Assembly (NCBI RefSeq): GCF_018139145.2
Contig: NC_059500.1
Location: forward strand, 43,075,175 to 43,139,174
Direction of reading: 5' to 3'
Length of the DNA: 64,000 nucleotides
From: Gymnogyps californianus
Taxonomy: Eukaryota; Chordata; Aves; Accipitriformes; Cathartidae
The position numbers and the translations under genes are program-made. The notes below the pieces were generated by a model. That model did no database searches and was not told the DNA's origin. It saw only the letters and a program-made list of their open reading frames with translations. Of the stretch, positions 36,552-48,456 are shown one piece after another. Every line of letters begins with the position of its first letter. Position 1 is the first letter of the stretch.

Positions 36552-37051
36552 NNNNNNNNNNNNNNNNNNNNNNNNNNNNNNNNNNNNNNNNNNNNNNNNN
36601 NNNNNNNNNNNNNNNNNNNNNNNNNNNNNNNNNNNNNNNNNNNNNNNNNNNNNNNNNNNNNNNNNNNNNNNNNNNNNNNNNNNNNNNNNNNNNNNNNNNN
36701 NNNNNNNNNNNNNNNNNNNNNNNNNNNNNNNNNNNNNNNNNNNNNNNNNNNNNNNNNNNNNNNNNNNNNNNNNNNNNNNNNNNNNNNNNNNNNNNNNNNN
36801 NNNNNNNNNNNNNNNNNNNNNNNNNNNNNNNNNNNNNNNNNNNNNNNNNNNNNNNNNNNNNNNNNNNNNNNNNNNNNNNNNNNNNNNNNNNNNNNNNNNN
36901 NNNNNNNNNNNNNNNNNNNNNNNNNNNNNNNNNNNNNNNNNNNNNNNNNNNNNNNNNNNNNNNNNNNNNNNNNNNNNNNNNNNNNNNNNNNNNNNNNNNN
37001 NNNNNNNNNNNNNNNNNNNNNNNNNNNNNNNNNNNNNNNNNNNNNNNNNNN
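36552..37051. other. Assembly gap (exactly 500 N)
   Basis: There are 500 consecutive N. The round number implies a placeholder of unknown true size. The order and orientation of the two sides therefore rest on scaffolding and not on sequence. Frames that read through the N run are meaningless. Confidence 0.99.
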
Positions 37052-38289
37052 CTATTAAATCTTGGGAGAATTATATCTCTTCCTTACTCAGTGTGTCACC
37101 ATCTTAGTAAACCCTTCAGCTAAAGCAATATTGGAATAAATTCATATACTGAAACAGAGAAATTACAGCCAGTAATAAGCTGCAGCTTACGTTTTTACTA
37201 CCACTGGAATGAGGAGTGATCCCTTAGTCAAATCAACATTTTAGTAAATAGGGCAGACTAATTATTTTCACAGAAAATGCTTTGCATTTCCAGGATTGTC
37301 TCTGTTTTCCCTGCTTAAACCCCAGCCAAGGATTAACACTGCAGCTGTAACTCCACGAACACACCCAGCCACTCACCACCTTTCCTCCCCAGCACAAAGC
37401 ACCCCTCAGTCGCAGGTGCAAGCAAACTCCTATGCAGGAGATTTTCTCTGTCCTGAGACCACTCTATTCTCTCCCCATCCCAGTGACTTGTGTCGGTAAC
37501 TATCAACGGCTCTAACAAGGCTTGCCATGTGCATCTATTTTCCTTTCCATCTCTGGATTGTGATACTTTTTAATTTGCAAATAATGCATATGTTAGTCTA
37601 TGGTGCCCATCTAGAAGTTTGATAGGTTGGGCTGATACAAAAGTTCAACAGATAAAAATAAATGTGCTTGCCAAAAACAGAGGGATGGAAAACAAAACAG
37701 ATACCTGAAATGTTTTTTTTTCCTTTACCTTTAGTTCCCCCAGCTAAAAGGCATTTTTCCTCTGCTAGGCATAACAAACAACCCTGCAGTTATAACGTGG
37801 AAATAAGAAACAGGAGTTTAAGGACAGTTAAAGTCTGATGAGAAGAAAAATTTCATCCTTTCACAGTTCAGATTTTGTTTAATTATTGTAGGCTGTACTA
37901 ATACGGAAACAGGTGCAGTTCAGCAGTTGTAGCACGAATAAAACTGCAGCCAATTTTGCTTGTCTCAAAATCTCCTTGGCTTTCATTTTTGGGAGGATAC
38001 ATTCCAAAAAACACAGCATCTTACCACATCATTCATTTCAAGGGACTCAAGAGATTTCTGCACAGACCCAGCACACCTTTTGTTCTAGAAAAGGAAACAT
38101 TAGGCTGAGAAAGTTCTACCCCTTATGTGAAATTGAGGCTGCATCTTTAAATTATAAAAAAGTCTGCTTATTACTGGTGTGGGGTGAGGTTTTTATGGAT
38201 TGCTCAGGACGGCATAATGTGTCTAAGTGACAAACCTAGAAGGAAGACAACCAGGGAAGGCTTGTTAGTGAACTGAGTTCTCTGGAGTA
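37052..38289. other. Non-coding stretch after the gap, nothing recognised
   Basis: Only short frames are present (the longest, 105 codons at 37913-38230, has no domain). No repeat family is recognised. Confidence 0.55.
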
Positions 38290-38460
38290 AAAATAATTTC
38301 CCCGCCTTCAATTTCCCCTGTGCTCTGGCATGTTTATGTTCCGTAATTTTTGTCACAAGGCTTCAAATAAATCAGTAGAGATTTGCCTTTCTTGTCGAGC
38401 TGTTTTTTAAAATTAAACACACACATTTGTTGGTGGTTGCAACGTTCTCCCCTCCTCAAG
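38290..38460. promoter_or_regulatory. Candidate conserved non-coding element
   Basis: Non-repetitive sequence with words such as CCGTAATTTTTGTCACAAGG, CAAATAAATCAGTAG and AAAATTAAAC, and scattered retained CpGs. It lies immediately upstream of the alternating purine-pyrimidine run. Conservation is untested. Confidence 0.25.
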
Positions 38461-38471
38461 ACACAAACATT

Positions 38472-38511
38472 CATGTGCACACACACACATGCGCGCACAC
38501 ACACACACACA
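38472..38511. repeat. 40-bp alternating purine-pyrimidine run with GCGCGC core (Z-DNA-prone)
   Basis: Every base from 38472 to 38511 alternates pyrimidine and purine: CATGTG, (CA)n, TGCGCGCA, (CA)n. A GCGCGC core flanked by CA repeats is a textbook Z-DNA-prone arrangement. It is a CA microsatellite by origin. Confidence 0.9.
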
Positions 38512-38628
38512 AGACAGCATCTTGCTTACTAGACAGAGATAAATTCCTCACCAGTGTGATCATCAGACACTAAGCCAAACTCATCTTCTTTTCCTTCTTT
38601 TTTTTTTCCCCCACTCTGTTATTCATAG

Positions 38629-38688
38629 AGACCACAGGTGAACCAGGAGAAAATTATTACAGTGTGATGACTGCTGAAATGATAGAAG
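38629..38688 (+). other. Exon-like segment, 60 bp, one open frame (hypothetical)
   Basis: The segment is preceded by a strong pyrimidine tract (about 35 bases, nearly all T/C) ending TTATTCATAG. It is followed by the donor ATAGAAG|GTAAAG. Its 60 bases are a multiple of three. Only one frame is open, giving TTGEPGENYYSVMTAEMIE between two split codons, which would permit in-frame cassette use. I do not recognise the peptide. The adjoining 38690-39140 stretch also looks non-decayed. It could be a cassette exon of a large-intron gene, a non-coding exon, or a pseudo-exon. Confidence 0.25.
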
Positions 38689-38689
38689 G

Positions 38690-39140
38690 TAAAGAAGATG
38701 GATTATCACGGTGCTGACATGATTTGTATGGATTTCCAGAATTAAGCTGTTCACTTAAAGTGACCGTCTTCTTTGCACCCACGATATTGCAGCTGCCCTA
38801 GTAATAACCTTCATCTGCACTTGTGAGCCAAGTGAGCAGAGCACGTTTCCCATTACCTGTCAAGCGAGTATGTAGAGTTCTTCTGGCCCCGCAGTAATAG
38901 CAGGGCTGCTGGTGAACAGAGTAATAAACACCTACTGAGAGGGATGTAGCGTGAAAAGATCTCATCACCTGCCATTAGCACGCTGATGAATAATGCAGCA
39001 TTTTCGGTGGCAGATGTCAGGGGTGGGAGGAAGAATCACTTCTGTAAATGCTCTGGTGAGCACTTCAGCACAAAGTGAGAGGTGATAGCAACAGATGCAT
39101 GTGACAAAATTACACTCGCTATTGTATTTTAAAAGAAATG
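38690..39140. promoter_or_regulatory. Candidate conserved non-coding element, CpG-retaining
   Basis: About 450 bp of balanced, non-repetitive sequence hold around ten scattered CpGs in an otherwise CpG-poor window. Words include CACTTAAAGTG, CCATTAGCACGC and ATGAATAATGCAG. Retained CpGs in AT-rich bird DNA can signal constraint or low germline methylation. No open frame of note. Conservation has to be measured. Confidence 0.3.
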
Positions 39141-39170
39141 GGAACATTTACTTCACAAATAGCTGGCAGG

Positions 39171-39210
39171 CTTTCTCTCTCTCTACCTCCCCCCCCCCTT
39201 TTTTTTTTCC
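39171..39210 (+). repeat. Pyrimidine run: (TC)n, C10, T10
   Basis: (TC)n is followed by TACCTC, a run of ten C and a run of ten T. Simple low-complexity sequence. Confidence 0.9.
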
Positions 39211-39370
39211 ATCAGAGTCAAAGGATGCTGCAAACTAGCAAACTAATTCACATACTGCTAAGCATTTACAGCTCCTAACTTAACCGCTGTATAAGGGGCA
39301 GTGGGGCTTGGCTGTCCAACCAGTTAAATGCTTTTTCCTGCAGACCCAAACTGGCAAATTGATTGAATAG

Positions 39371-41407
39371 GTAAGATTCGAAAAAATAAGAATCTTATTT
39401 CTATTTAAATGCCCCTCCCACTGTACATTCAATTTCTCTCTTTCAAATAATCTACAAGCCACTGGTTAAGTGAAGTGACAGTTCCTGGATTTCATGCAGT
39501 TAAACCCGTCAGAGGCTCTGGCAACAGGAAAAAGGTCTCATTAATGTTAAAGTTATCAAGAAATCCCCTATTACTGCCCCTGTTCAACCCACCCATTTTG
39601 CTGCTGCAAATGAGGCAAGGAAGGCATATAGCTGTAACATGACCGGTTTCTGGCCATGATTTTAACTGTGGCAGTCCCTCTCAGCTAAACTACATTAATG
39701 CAAGTATTAGTAATTGTTGACAATCTTTTTTTTCACTTGACAGAAATCACAGACCTGGACCAAGTCCTTGTTAATGATGAAAGGTGTTGCATGACAGGGG
39801 GAGTAAGACTTCCAAGCTGCCACAGTGACTTAATTCCCTGTACCTACAAGGAACAGCTCTCGGAGAGAGCCCAGTTGACTTTTACTTAAGTTTTATGCCA
39901 TTGCTTTCTTGCAGAGAGAGTTCTTCAGTGCTAGTTATGAATGAGGTCCAAAATCTGTCATATCCAACACCTACATATACTGGGGGGAAAAAAAAATGAA
40001 TTCACTACCAATAATAATATTACGTGACTGAAACATTATTCTCGGCACATGCTATCATCTTGTCTGGGGAATCACAGATTCAAATGATTTAAAGCAACCA
40101 GTCCCAAAGCAGAAATATTTTCTGATTAAGTTTATCTTCAGACTTCTGTTTCCAGTGGTGTTTTGAGCCAAATGGCTCTTTTTGGTCAATTACTGCCACT
40201 TGGCACAGTAACTTATTAACTTCAAAAGTCCTGGGTAACAGATGGCTTGATGCCACAAATGGTGAGATTTTAATACAGAAATAGGCTCGAGCTCCTGGAC
40301 ACCTGCACTCTGGAGGCCATGAGGGCTGGATGCACAATGATAGTCATGTGTTTGATGTCTGCAGGACAGCTGAGAAGAGAAAGGAAGAACTGTTGAAAAC
40401 CAGAGGATGGGAATGCTTAAGAGCCTTTCTGTAACAGGCAAGCCACAAGATGGCATAGATGTTCTCATTGCTCAGAAGGGTCCTGTTCATATTCACGCGC
40501 ACTGCACAAGTCACAAAAGTAAAAGTTATGTCAGGTGTCCTTGTTTCTGTCCCTCTGCAAGCCATGCACACATTTAGATTCTCATAATTGCCTGACTATA
40601 AAAGGCTACTGGAGGATAATGGATTGGCATTGAAGAGCTCTGAAGGGGTGAAAAAATGCCTCCATCGTTAAGCAGGATTCTGGAAAATATCTTTCAGGGG
40701 AGAATCTCTCTTCTGATCACCTTTTGGTTGCAGCTGTTATTGCCCAAGTTCCTTCTGCACTGCCTGTTCACACACATTTCAAAGGTCAGCACTCTCCTGC
40801 TAGCCAGGGCTGTGTCAGAAAGAGAAGATGAGACTTAGAGAAGGATGCATCGCTTCAGCAAGAACTGTGTGATGAGAAATACAATGGGTTTGGGAGATAT
40901 CCGTATAGCTGCAACAAAATGAAAAAAGGAGATGAATGAACTATATAGCAGAGGAAGGAAAATAAAAGGCTAGGTAAGGAGGCCATTTCTGATTTCCTTC
41001 AAACGATAAGTGCCATTATTAGAAGCAGAGTAGACAGAGCATATGTCCCAAAAGAAAGAGAGAATGTTCTTTAAGAAGAAAGGTATATAATCAACATGTA
41101 GCAGGGATAATCAAGACAAGGAAAATACTCATAATAATCCCGTATCCACTCAGCTCTTATTAGAAGAGGGTTGCTTTGAACTATGATTCGAACACAGGGT
41201 AGAATTGAGAGGAAGAGAGACATAGTTACCAGTAAATCTGGCACACTGGAGCTGTGCCTCCTAACACATAAAATTTCAAAGGATGTGTATAAATAATGCC
41301 AGTCTCGTCTGGGTGACAGTCACGAATAAACTGGAAAAAAGATCACCACCTCCTCCCCCTCGCCCCCCAGCCCATTCCTCTGGACAGTATTTCTTCAAAA
41401 TCAGTTG
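39371..41407. other. Non-coding stretch with one candidate conserved block
   Basis: The part at about 39530-39720 is non-repetitive and has motif words (CATTAATGTTAAAGTTATC, CTACATTAATGCAAG, TATTAGTAATTG) that make it a weak conserved-element candidate. The rest, including the overlapping minus-strand frames at 40089-40571, shows nothing recognisable. A CCCC-rich patch lies at 41346-41372. Confidence 0.4.
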
Positions 41408-41448
41408 TGCCAAACCCAAGATGTAAATGCACTTTAGTTTGTTTGGCA
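41408..41448. promoter_or_regulatory. Inverted TGCCAAAC/GTTTGGCA pair (NFI-like half-sites)
   Basis: TGCCAAAC at 41408-41415 and its exact reverse complement GTTTGGCA at 41441-41448 enclose 25 bases. Each arm holds the NFI half-site TTGGCA/TGCCAA, but the spacing is far wider than the classical dimer site. Binding is speculative. Confidence 0.3.
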
Positions 41449-44400
41449 TTTCTCTTTGCAGCGTGCCAGATTAGTGCAGAAGTAGGGCTGCAAACAATAT
41501 TCTTCTAAGTAAGTGCTGTGGATGGAATGGGAAACTTGCTGAAGTAGAGTGAAAAAAACACATCTCCTCAAGATTTAGGCTCAACTCCTCTGGAGATATT
41601 CCTTGGATTAGCCAAGATTTTGCATTTCAAACATAAAGTGAAAAAGCAATACCATAAATTGGAAATCAAATGCTGCTGTAAAAAGAACAAGTAGTGATTT
41701 TGTATGGTCTCTTTTTCCATAGCGGAACAGGTTGAGATTCTTCAAAAAATGGGTTCTAACGGTTTTGTAAAGTATATACCTGCCTGGAAACCTGATGTAT
41801 TATAATATTTCTTTTTTACTCATAACTTCACAGCTTTTTAGGAAGAAAATATACCTTGCCTACTTTTTAAATTTGTAATTCTTCATTGTTGCACTTATAG
41901 TTTCATATAGTTATCAACAGGTAGTGTTCATAGATGCTGTATAAATATCATTTTAATCTAGAAGTTGATCCTGGAAAGACATTAAAAGCTAAAAAAGTTT
42001 TGATAAAAAGCAACATTTGCCGTGTGTTTTGTGCCCTAGTATTATTCCCACCGATGTGTAAGGCTAAAAAGGGCCACCTATTACTGTAGAGATGTATCTA
42101 AAAAATCTCTCAAGCTGCCTGTAATAATCTCCATTATGTATAATGACCATTTTGATAATAGTCTTTAGAAGAGGTAATGGCCCTGCTGAATGGTTATTAC
42201 CTGTCTGTTCATGCTGGAAGCAAGATACAGAAGCCAAAGGGGACAGTGAAATGGTCCTTGTAGTGCAGTCTGAAGGAATAAGAAATATTTAACAGAATGC
42301 AAGAAACAGACAAGCAAGCACCTTTGGTTGTAAAACTGTCTGCAGTGGTGCAGTGAGCCATTGTGAATTTTGTGAAATAATAAAGAAATAAAATAGTAAT
42401 TAATAATAATAATAGGTAAACTATCACTGTGAAAGCTATTTTAATTTGAAGTGTCACAAAGTCTGTTAAAAAATATAAGATATCTGAATGTTAAATATAG
42501 TTTGGTGTGTTATAGGATGTTAGATGTTGTTATACTCCAATTCTATACCATGCCATAGGAGCAATATCACTTTACTCCAGAGAGACCTCTGCACAAATAG
42601 AAGGTCAAAAGTGTTTACATCTTCCACACAACCACTGCAGAAACATGCCTATATACAAAAATATAGAGTTATAAAACCAGCAAGTAAGTCATGTCAGAGC
42701 TATAAGGACTCAGACTGGCCTTTAAACCAGACAGAATTGTCTTGTAAATGAAGCCTGAGCATAGACAATCCACTGCCACAAAAACATCAGGACCTCAGCA
42801 AATTATGTCACCTCTGCCCAGGCTAGATGACCAGCTCTAGAAGTTAACTCTTAATTCTTATCCATGAAAATGATAAGTTCTTCCAAGCAGAGATTGCCTT
42901 TAAAACCTGCACTGTGTTTGATAAAATTTGGCCCTGATTTCAGTTGTGACCTGTGGTATTTACCATAGATTAAAACTGCATGTAATGAATAATTTCTGAA
43001 TTATGGAAAAGTGAAATTATGAATTATCTTATTCTGGCGTTATGCTTAGAAGTATATTGGGAAATTATTTCACGCAATAAAATTGGGTTAAAGACATGCA
43101 ATGAAAAAAAGAAGATCCTGTCTTTAAAACTAGAAGAAACAGACAATCAAAAAAATCTCAGTTTAACAAAAAAAAAGGTAAAGTCTTGGTTCAAAATGCA
43201 AACCATCATGAATGTTGAGTGTTTTATTCTGTGTGGATTGATCCCACTGAACAGTGGTATTTCAAGAACACAATACAAAGATGTGTGTTTACTTCTTTAC
43301 ATGTATCACATTTTCCTTAAAAATTGCATTGTTTCCATCCCTCAGCAGCTCTGCATGTGAGAGAAAAATGTGAACATTCAGAAACAAGGATCTCAGCCAG
43401 ATCTGTGATTATTTGAAATAGGGAATGCCTTTAGCAGAGATTTATTTTGGCAGCAGTCTTTTGGGTTCAGGAAAACCCAGAAGTCCCAGTAAGAGGGCTC
43501 ACACACCCTTAAATATTGTATTGCTTCGTCCTCCAGGGTCATCAGGAAGGGATGAAGAAATGCCAGCTGCATGCACTCTTCTGATGCCTTGTTGGTATTT
43601 GTGCACTGAATGGGGACACTCCATCGCTCAAGGAGAGTGACTAGAGCAGACCAGTAGGCACTGGCAGTCCTGGACCCAGCTCTCCATTCTGGATTGACTT
43701 GTACTGTGGCTTAAAATGAAAAGATTAGTCTGCATTGATAGTGATGATATCCCCTGCTTTGCTTTTCTCCATTATTTTTACCCTAATTTGCAATCACTAA
43801 CAAAAGAAAGAGGGGAAATTATGATACAGATGTAACATGTAACAGAAGCTTCATTTACTACTACAGACAATAGCACGGACTGTTTTTTCTGTCCTCTCCT
43901 CCCATTTTGACTCCTCTTCTGGTCTTAAGTTGGGTTCCAAAAGTCATGTCTCACTTCTAAAATAATTTCCCTTGCCTCAGTTTTAGGAGATGCTCATCTT
44001 AGGTCATCCACTTCCCAGGAAGAGTATTCCTTCATTCTCACTACCTGTGTGAAAGCACTTTTTCCGTCCTGTCTCTTTACTTGAGCAAGTTGCCCTTTAG
44101 CTGAGAAGTCTATAAGCATTGAATGCGCCTAAAAGAGTGAGTCAGGACATCTTAAAGAGCTGATTAATTGAAGGGATTTGAACAGATTCTGCAAACACAG
44201 TCGGAACCCTGTGTCATGGGGGCAGGGTGAGGAAATAACAATAATAAAAATACAAATAACACAATAATGGCTTATACCCTGTAAGGGAGTCCAGAATAAT
44301 AAATTACTTCAAAGAGAACCACACTCAGTGTCAGAAAGAGGCAACAGCATGCACCAGCAGGAGAAAAAAGGGACTACCCTGGTGTTTCTTCAATTTGCAC

Positions 44401-46376
44401 TTGCTGGTCTGTTCACCTGAATTTAATCATAAAGAGCATGCTACTGGTCCTCAGTGAGGCACAATAACAACAAATGACTAGGTAGCGTCTGAAAACACTA
44501 ATGCTGAAGAACACAGGTAACTTCATTCAATTACAACACAGAAAAATTACAATGTGGAAACCCAGCTTGAAATTGTACAGGCTTGGCACATAATTAATGC
44601 CACTAAATAGAAAATGAAATCCCCATTATTAGTACCACCACTCCAAAACCAGTGTTCTCACAGAAAAAATTCCAAGGGAATATAGAAGCAAGATGAAATG
44701 TGGAACTGCCCTAGTAAGTTCCTGGTGGTCTGTATCTCATCTGGAAAGAGGTTTTTACAGAAATAGTAGACAGTGTTTCAGGGCAAGATACAAGACTGTA
44801 TAAAATACAGTTACAGAAGACTGCCTTTCATTTGCTGCCTCGTCACTACAGTTTGTGAACTGCTCAGGCTTTTTCTAATGAAATTAGGTAATATATGACT
44901 TAAATACAAAAATTCATTTGTGTTTATCTTATCCATTAAATGGATGGTGGATTTTGGCATCTATCTAAATTTTCTTAACATCTCTAAAATCTTTGCCTTA
45001 GTAATAGCCTCCAGCATTTATTTCTACTGGGCAATTAGGTATTTTCTGAAGGAAAAAAAAAAAGACTCTTTCCTGTACCATTTACAAATACGGCAATTCT
45101 TTGGCTATAATTCAATTCTCCTTTTGATACTGACATTCAGGCCATCTCAGATATCCCATCAAAAGAAAGCATCCTTGTGGAGAATACAAAACCCTTGCAA
45201 ATGTCCTTTCAAACTTTTATCTAATCTGAAAGAAAAATGAATCTGTGATCATTTGAAAAAGATACGGCTATAAAAAATGCCCATAAATACAAATGGATAA
45301 ATAAATATCCAAATCAGTTTTACATTACAGAAGAAAGAGTGAAAGTAAAATAAAGTTTTGCCCTTTTTTTTTTTAATTTAAATTCCTTTTTTTGCTGTAT
45401 TAAAGCTGTAAGTCACAAGTGTTAAAAATTCTGCTCAGAAATGTTATTTACCAAGTAGACTACAATGGTTTTCTTTCGTTACTCTTTAATGACAATTTTG
45501 CTTATAAGAAAGCACAGACTAAAAGTATTTTCTTATTAGGTAATGATTTTTTTTTTTTATCAGAATGGGTTTCTTTTCAGGAAAAGAAAGATGTTTTAAC
45601 ATTTCCTACTTATACAGATTCTGACAGAATTTCTCGAGTACTTTGGAGGCTCAGGTTCATATCATTGCATGGCCACAGGCCTCATTGAGCAGGTTTTAGT
45701 TAGCTTCATGGTTCAGCTGTTTGTAACACTGGAATAATAGTACTTTGCTGTTTTGCAGACTTCTCAGGCCTTTAAGGACTGAGGTGTCCTCCTATGCTAT
45801 AGTGACAGCAGCTAGACATCTACCACCTCCAAGACACATGGGTATCATCAGGACCTCAAGATCCTCGCTTGCCCCCAGGTTCCTAGTTATCTGTGCGGTA
45901 TAAGCATTTCTTACCCTGGTTTGCTGGAGAGGAAGCCAGCTATGTTCCTGGGGAGAGAACATGGGGCACAGAGAGTTAGGTGACCACACATCCTGCCCCT
46001 AAAGGTCTCCTGCATAGCACTACTTCACTTTTCTTACTCTGCTGGCTCCATCCATAGTCCATCACACCCACCAAAGGCAGGGCATATGCAGCAGCCAGCA
46101 GCTTGGTGCTTGGAAAACTCTTGACTCTTCATCACTCTATATTTTTCACAGCTGAAAAAAACAAATTATTATCAGGCAGCAGAGAACCGAATGTTCCAGA
46201 AATATATTTGTTTCACACACTCAGCATATGAGTCATGCTCAAGCTGACAGGACAGCCTGCTCCAAAATCTGTCCTTCCACTCTTGCCACCACTTGCTATT
46301 TACTTTATTTTCACATTTATGAAACTTTTCTGTTAACCATCTTTGAGGTATGTTCACAATAAACAAGTATTGAAAC
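41449..46376. other. Long non-coding stretch with one old-repeat fragment
   Basis: No gene is recognised. A (TAA)n patch lies at 42398-42415. A minus-strand fragment of the old amniote repeat lies at 42923-42965 (listed separately). T runs lie near 45363-45373 and 45546-45560. The interval 45760-46110 is GC-richer than its flanks without recognisable termini. Frames up to 113 codons (43019-43360) have no domain. Confidence 0.55.
42923..42965 (-). repeat. Old amniote interspersed-repeat fragment
   Basis: TTTGGCCCTGATTTCAG is, on the minus strand, the CTGAAATCAGGGCCAAA form of the ending seen in the better copy at 48808-48892 (GAGACAAGGATCCGGCCC). It is followed by TGACCTGTGG in place of ACACTGGTG. 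Confidence 0.35.
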
Positions 46377-46528
46377 CACAGAATCACAGAATGGTTGAGA
46401 TTGGAAGGGATCTCTGGAGGTCAACTGGCCCAATACCTTGCTCAAGCAGGACCACCTGGTCCTGGACATTTTTGTCCGTGGCCAGTTGCCCAGGACTATG
46501 TCCGGATGAATTTTGAATAACTCCAAAT
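46377..46528 (-). mobile_element. CR1 LINE 3' end, heavily 5'-truncated
   Basis: The outer edge is two copies of CACAGAAT (46377-46392), which on the minus strand is ATTCTGTG twice, the 8-bp unit that ends avian CR1 elements. Next come GGTTGAGATTGGAAGGGATC, CTCTGGAGGTCAACTGGCCC, CTTGCTCAAGCAGG, GTTGCCCAGGACTATGTCC and TTTTGAATAACTCCAAA, all in CR1 3'-end order. Homology fades near 46528, so only about 150 bp of the 3' end remain and no reverse transcriptase sequence is present. Strong 5' truncation is normal for CR1. Confidence 0.9.
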
Positions 46529-47559
46529 AAATGGGTACCAAAATATGCAGACTTTATAGTAGATACTTGTAGAATTTTTGAGTTCTGGAGGACACAAGAA
46601 GGAATAACATGATTTTTTTAATATGCTTATAACACCGTAGGTGTCTCTGCATATAAAAAGTATTGCTGAAGTGTATAAAATCTAAGGTGCCTATGCAGTT
46701 AATGAAACAAGCCAACACACGTCTCTGCAAAATTTAAAAACAGCTAAAGGAAATCCAAAGGAGTTTTTCTTTGAGACATAGAAATTATTCCTGGCAACAC
46801 TGGAGTGAGCAGGTATGCTACCAGGTAAGTGCAAAAGCAGTTCAATTTGGGTGGTGTGATTACTGCTTTTGAATGTAGAAAATATCTGGCAAGGTATGAC
46901 ATGATCTCTGTCAACTTTGCCTGGAACAAAGGACATGCAGCACCCACCAAAGAATCAGGCTCAATTCAGGTCTTTTTAAATGGTGCTCCTAGGTGAAGAA
47001 GAACAGGAAAGGAAAGAAGGTGAAACAGTAACTATCTATTAGCACACAGAATAGAATTTCTGGGCCTAAATAAATACATTTGAACAGATTATATGCAAAA
47101 GTTATCAATTTCAGATGACATTAAAAATAAAAGAATTTTTTTCATTTGTAGTCATATAAATTTTAAATTATATCTGAAGTGCATAGAGAGCAGAAAGAAT
47201 ACACATTGGTAAAGTCAGAGAAAATTATAGTGTAGAGTCAAGCTTGATTCTTACAAATAAGGGTCAAAAATTTATTCTGCGAAAAAGGCATTATCTATTC
47301 TCTCAATTGTACAAATAAGTTCATTTCAGGCCTTGATACAAAGGTTGCAATGTGTCAGTGAAATCAGAAAACAAACATTAACAGAAAAACTACAAATTGG
47401 TAGTTTTGTGTTCAAAGAGTATCATTCTTATTCTCTCTTTCCTTTTCTCTTGCTTTTTAAATCCCAGATCATATAAGCTTTTTAATTCAGCCTGATCAAT
47501 ATAATACATGAATTTGTCTCTTGTCTATTTTTTCCTCTTTTTTTGGCAGCAACAAAGAA
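46529..47559. other. AT-rich non-coding stretch, nothing recognised
   Basis: A donor-like CCAG|GTAAGTG occurs at 46825 with only a weak acceptor upstream, and was not called. Otherwise ordinary AT-rich sequence. Confidence 0.55.
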
Positions 47560-47940
47560 TTACTGTAATGAAATAATTTTTGGCTGGCATGGTGCCCAGC
47601 AAACTTGGGGAACCATTGAGACTGGTTTACTTTCGTTCCTCACAACAGTCATTTGAATACAAAGTTCTGGGAAGATAATTTATTTCTCCTGCAGTTTTAT
47701 GGCATTTCAATGGCCTGAAATATCCTACTTGATGACAATTGGCATCATTATGGGTCTGCCATAAATGATGCAAATTGCCATAAAACGTTGGGAAAACCCT
47801 ACGCTACATCTTTATCTAGATTTCTCAGTGATGACATATGGGTTTGCTTCAGATAATTTTATTTATTTAGTTGCAGAAAAACATCCCCCACTTATCAGGT
47901 ATTACTGGACAACACATTTGGGTTTTTTGGTGAGTACTAA
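47560..47940. promoter_or_regulatory. Candidate enhancer with three CDX/posterior-HOX-like sites
   Basis: Within 93 bp there are GTTTTATGGCA (47694-47704), TGCCATAAA (47757-47765) and TGCCATAAAAC (47776-47786). The first and third are perfect 11-bp reverse complements. TTTATGGC/GCCATAAA resembles targets of CDX and posterior HOX proteins. A TGATGCAAAT near-octamer lies between the second and third sites. The surrounding sequence is non-repetitive. An exon-like segment with a TAGTTGCAG acceptor and a GTGAGT donor (47877-47929, open in all frames) overlaps the right part. Function and conservation are inferred only. Confidence 0.35.
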
Positions 47941-48456
47941 ATGGGGCAAAGAATTTTTTTTTTTCCCCAGTGCACTAAGCAACAGCCCAGGAGTAAAGAA
48001 AAACACATTGATTCTGACTTTGCCTACTACCAGCTAAAGAGAACCACCTGTAGTTTTTCTTTTTTTTTTTTCCCTTCCCTGTGGAACCCCCATTACCGCC
48101 AGATTAACAACCCTGATCCCTATCCATATTACTACTACTACTAGACAAAAGTGCTTACACCTTTAGGAAAGGGACTTGCTTCAGTCTAAATCTTGCTACA
48201 GAAGTTGTCTATCATCTCATTTAGTGCCTAACTATCAAAAGTTGAAATATCAAGCATATGAGAAGCTTTGAAGGAAAATACAGGAAGGCTGTAAACAGTA
48301 ACTGCATTTCTGTTCAGTAATATATTGGCTGTGAGAAGAGATATTCTACGGCGTGGATGTAGGGGCTTGCCTGTCTTTCCAGCTGTCACCAGGCATTCCC
48401 AAAGCTCCCATCACCTTTATGTAGGGCAAAGTCTATGCTCATTTTCATTATCTTGA

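Noticed and set aside
36476..37123. Frames spanning the N run
   Set aside because: They contain about 167 undefined codons. Only a few real residues lie at each end.
47877..47929. 53-bp exon-like segment (TTGCAG acceptor, TTTTG|GTGAGT donor)
   Set aside because: Frames are open but uninformative, and it overlaps a candidate enhancer. Several similar site pairs occur in the window, so it was not listed separately as an exon.
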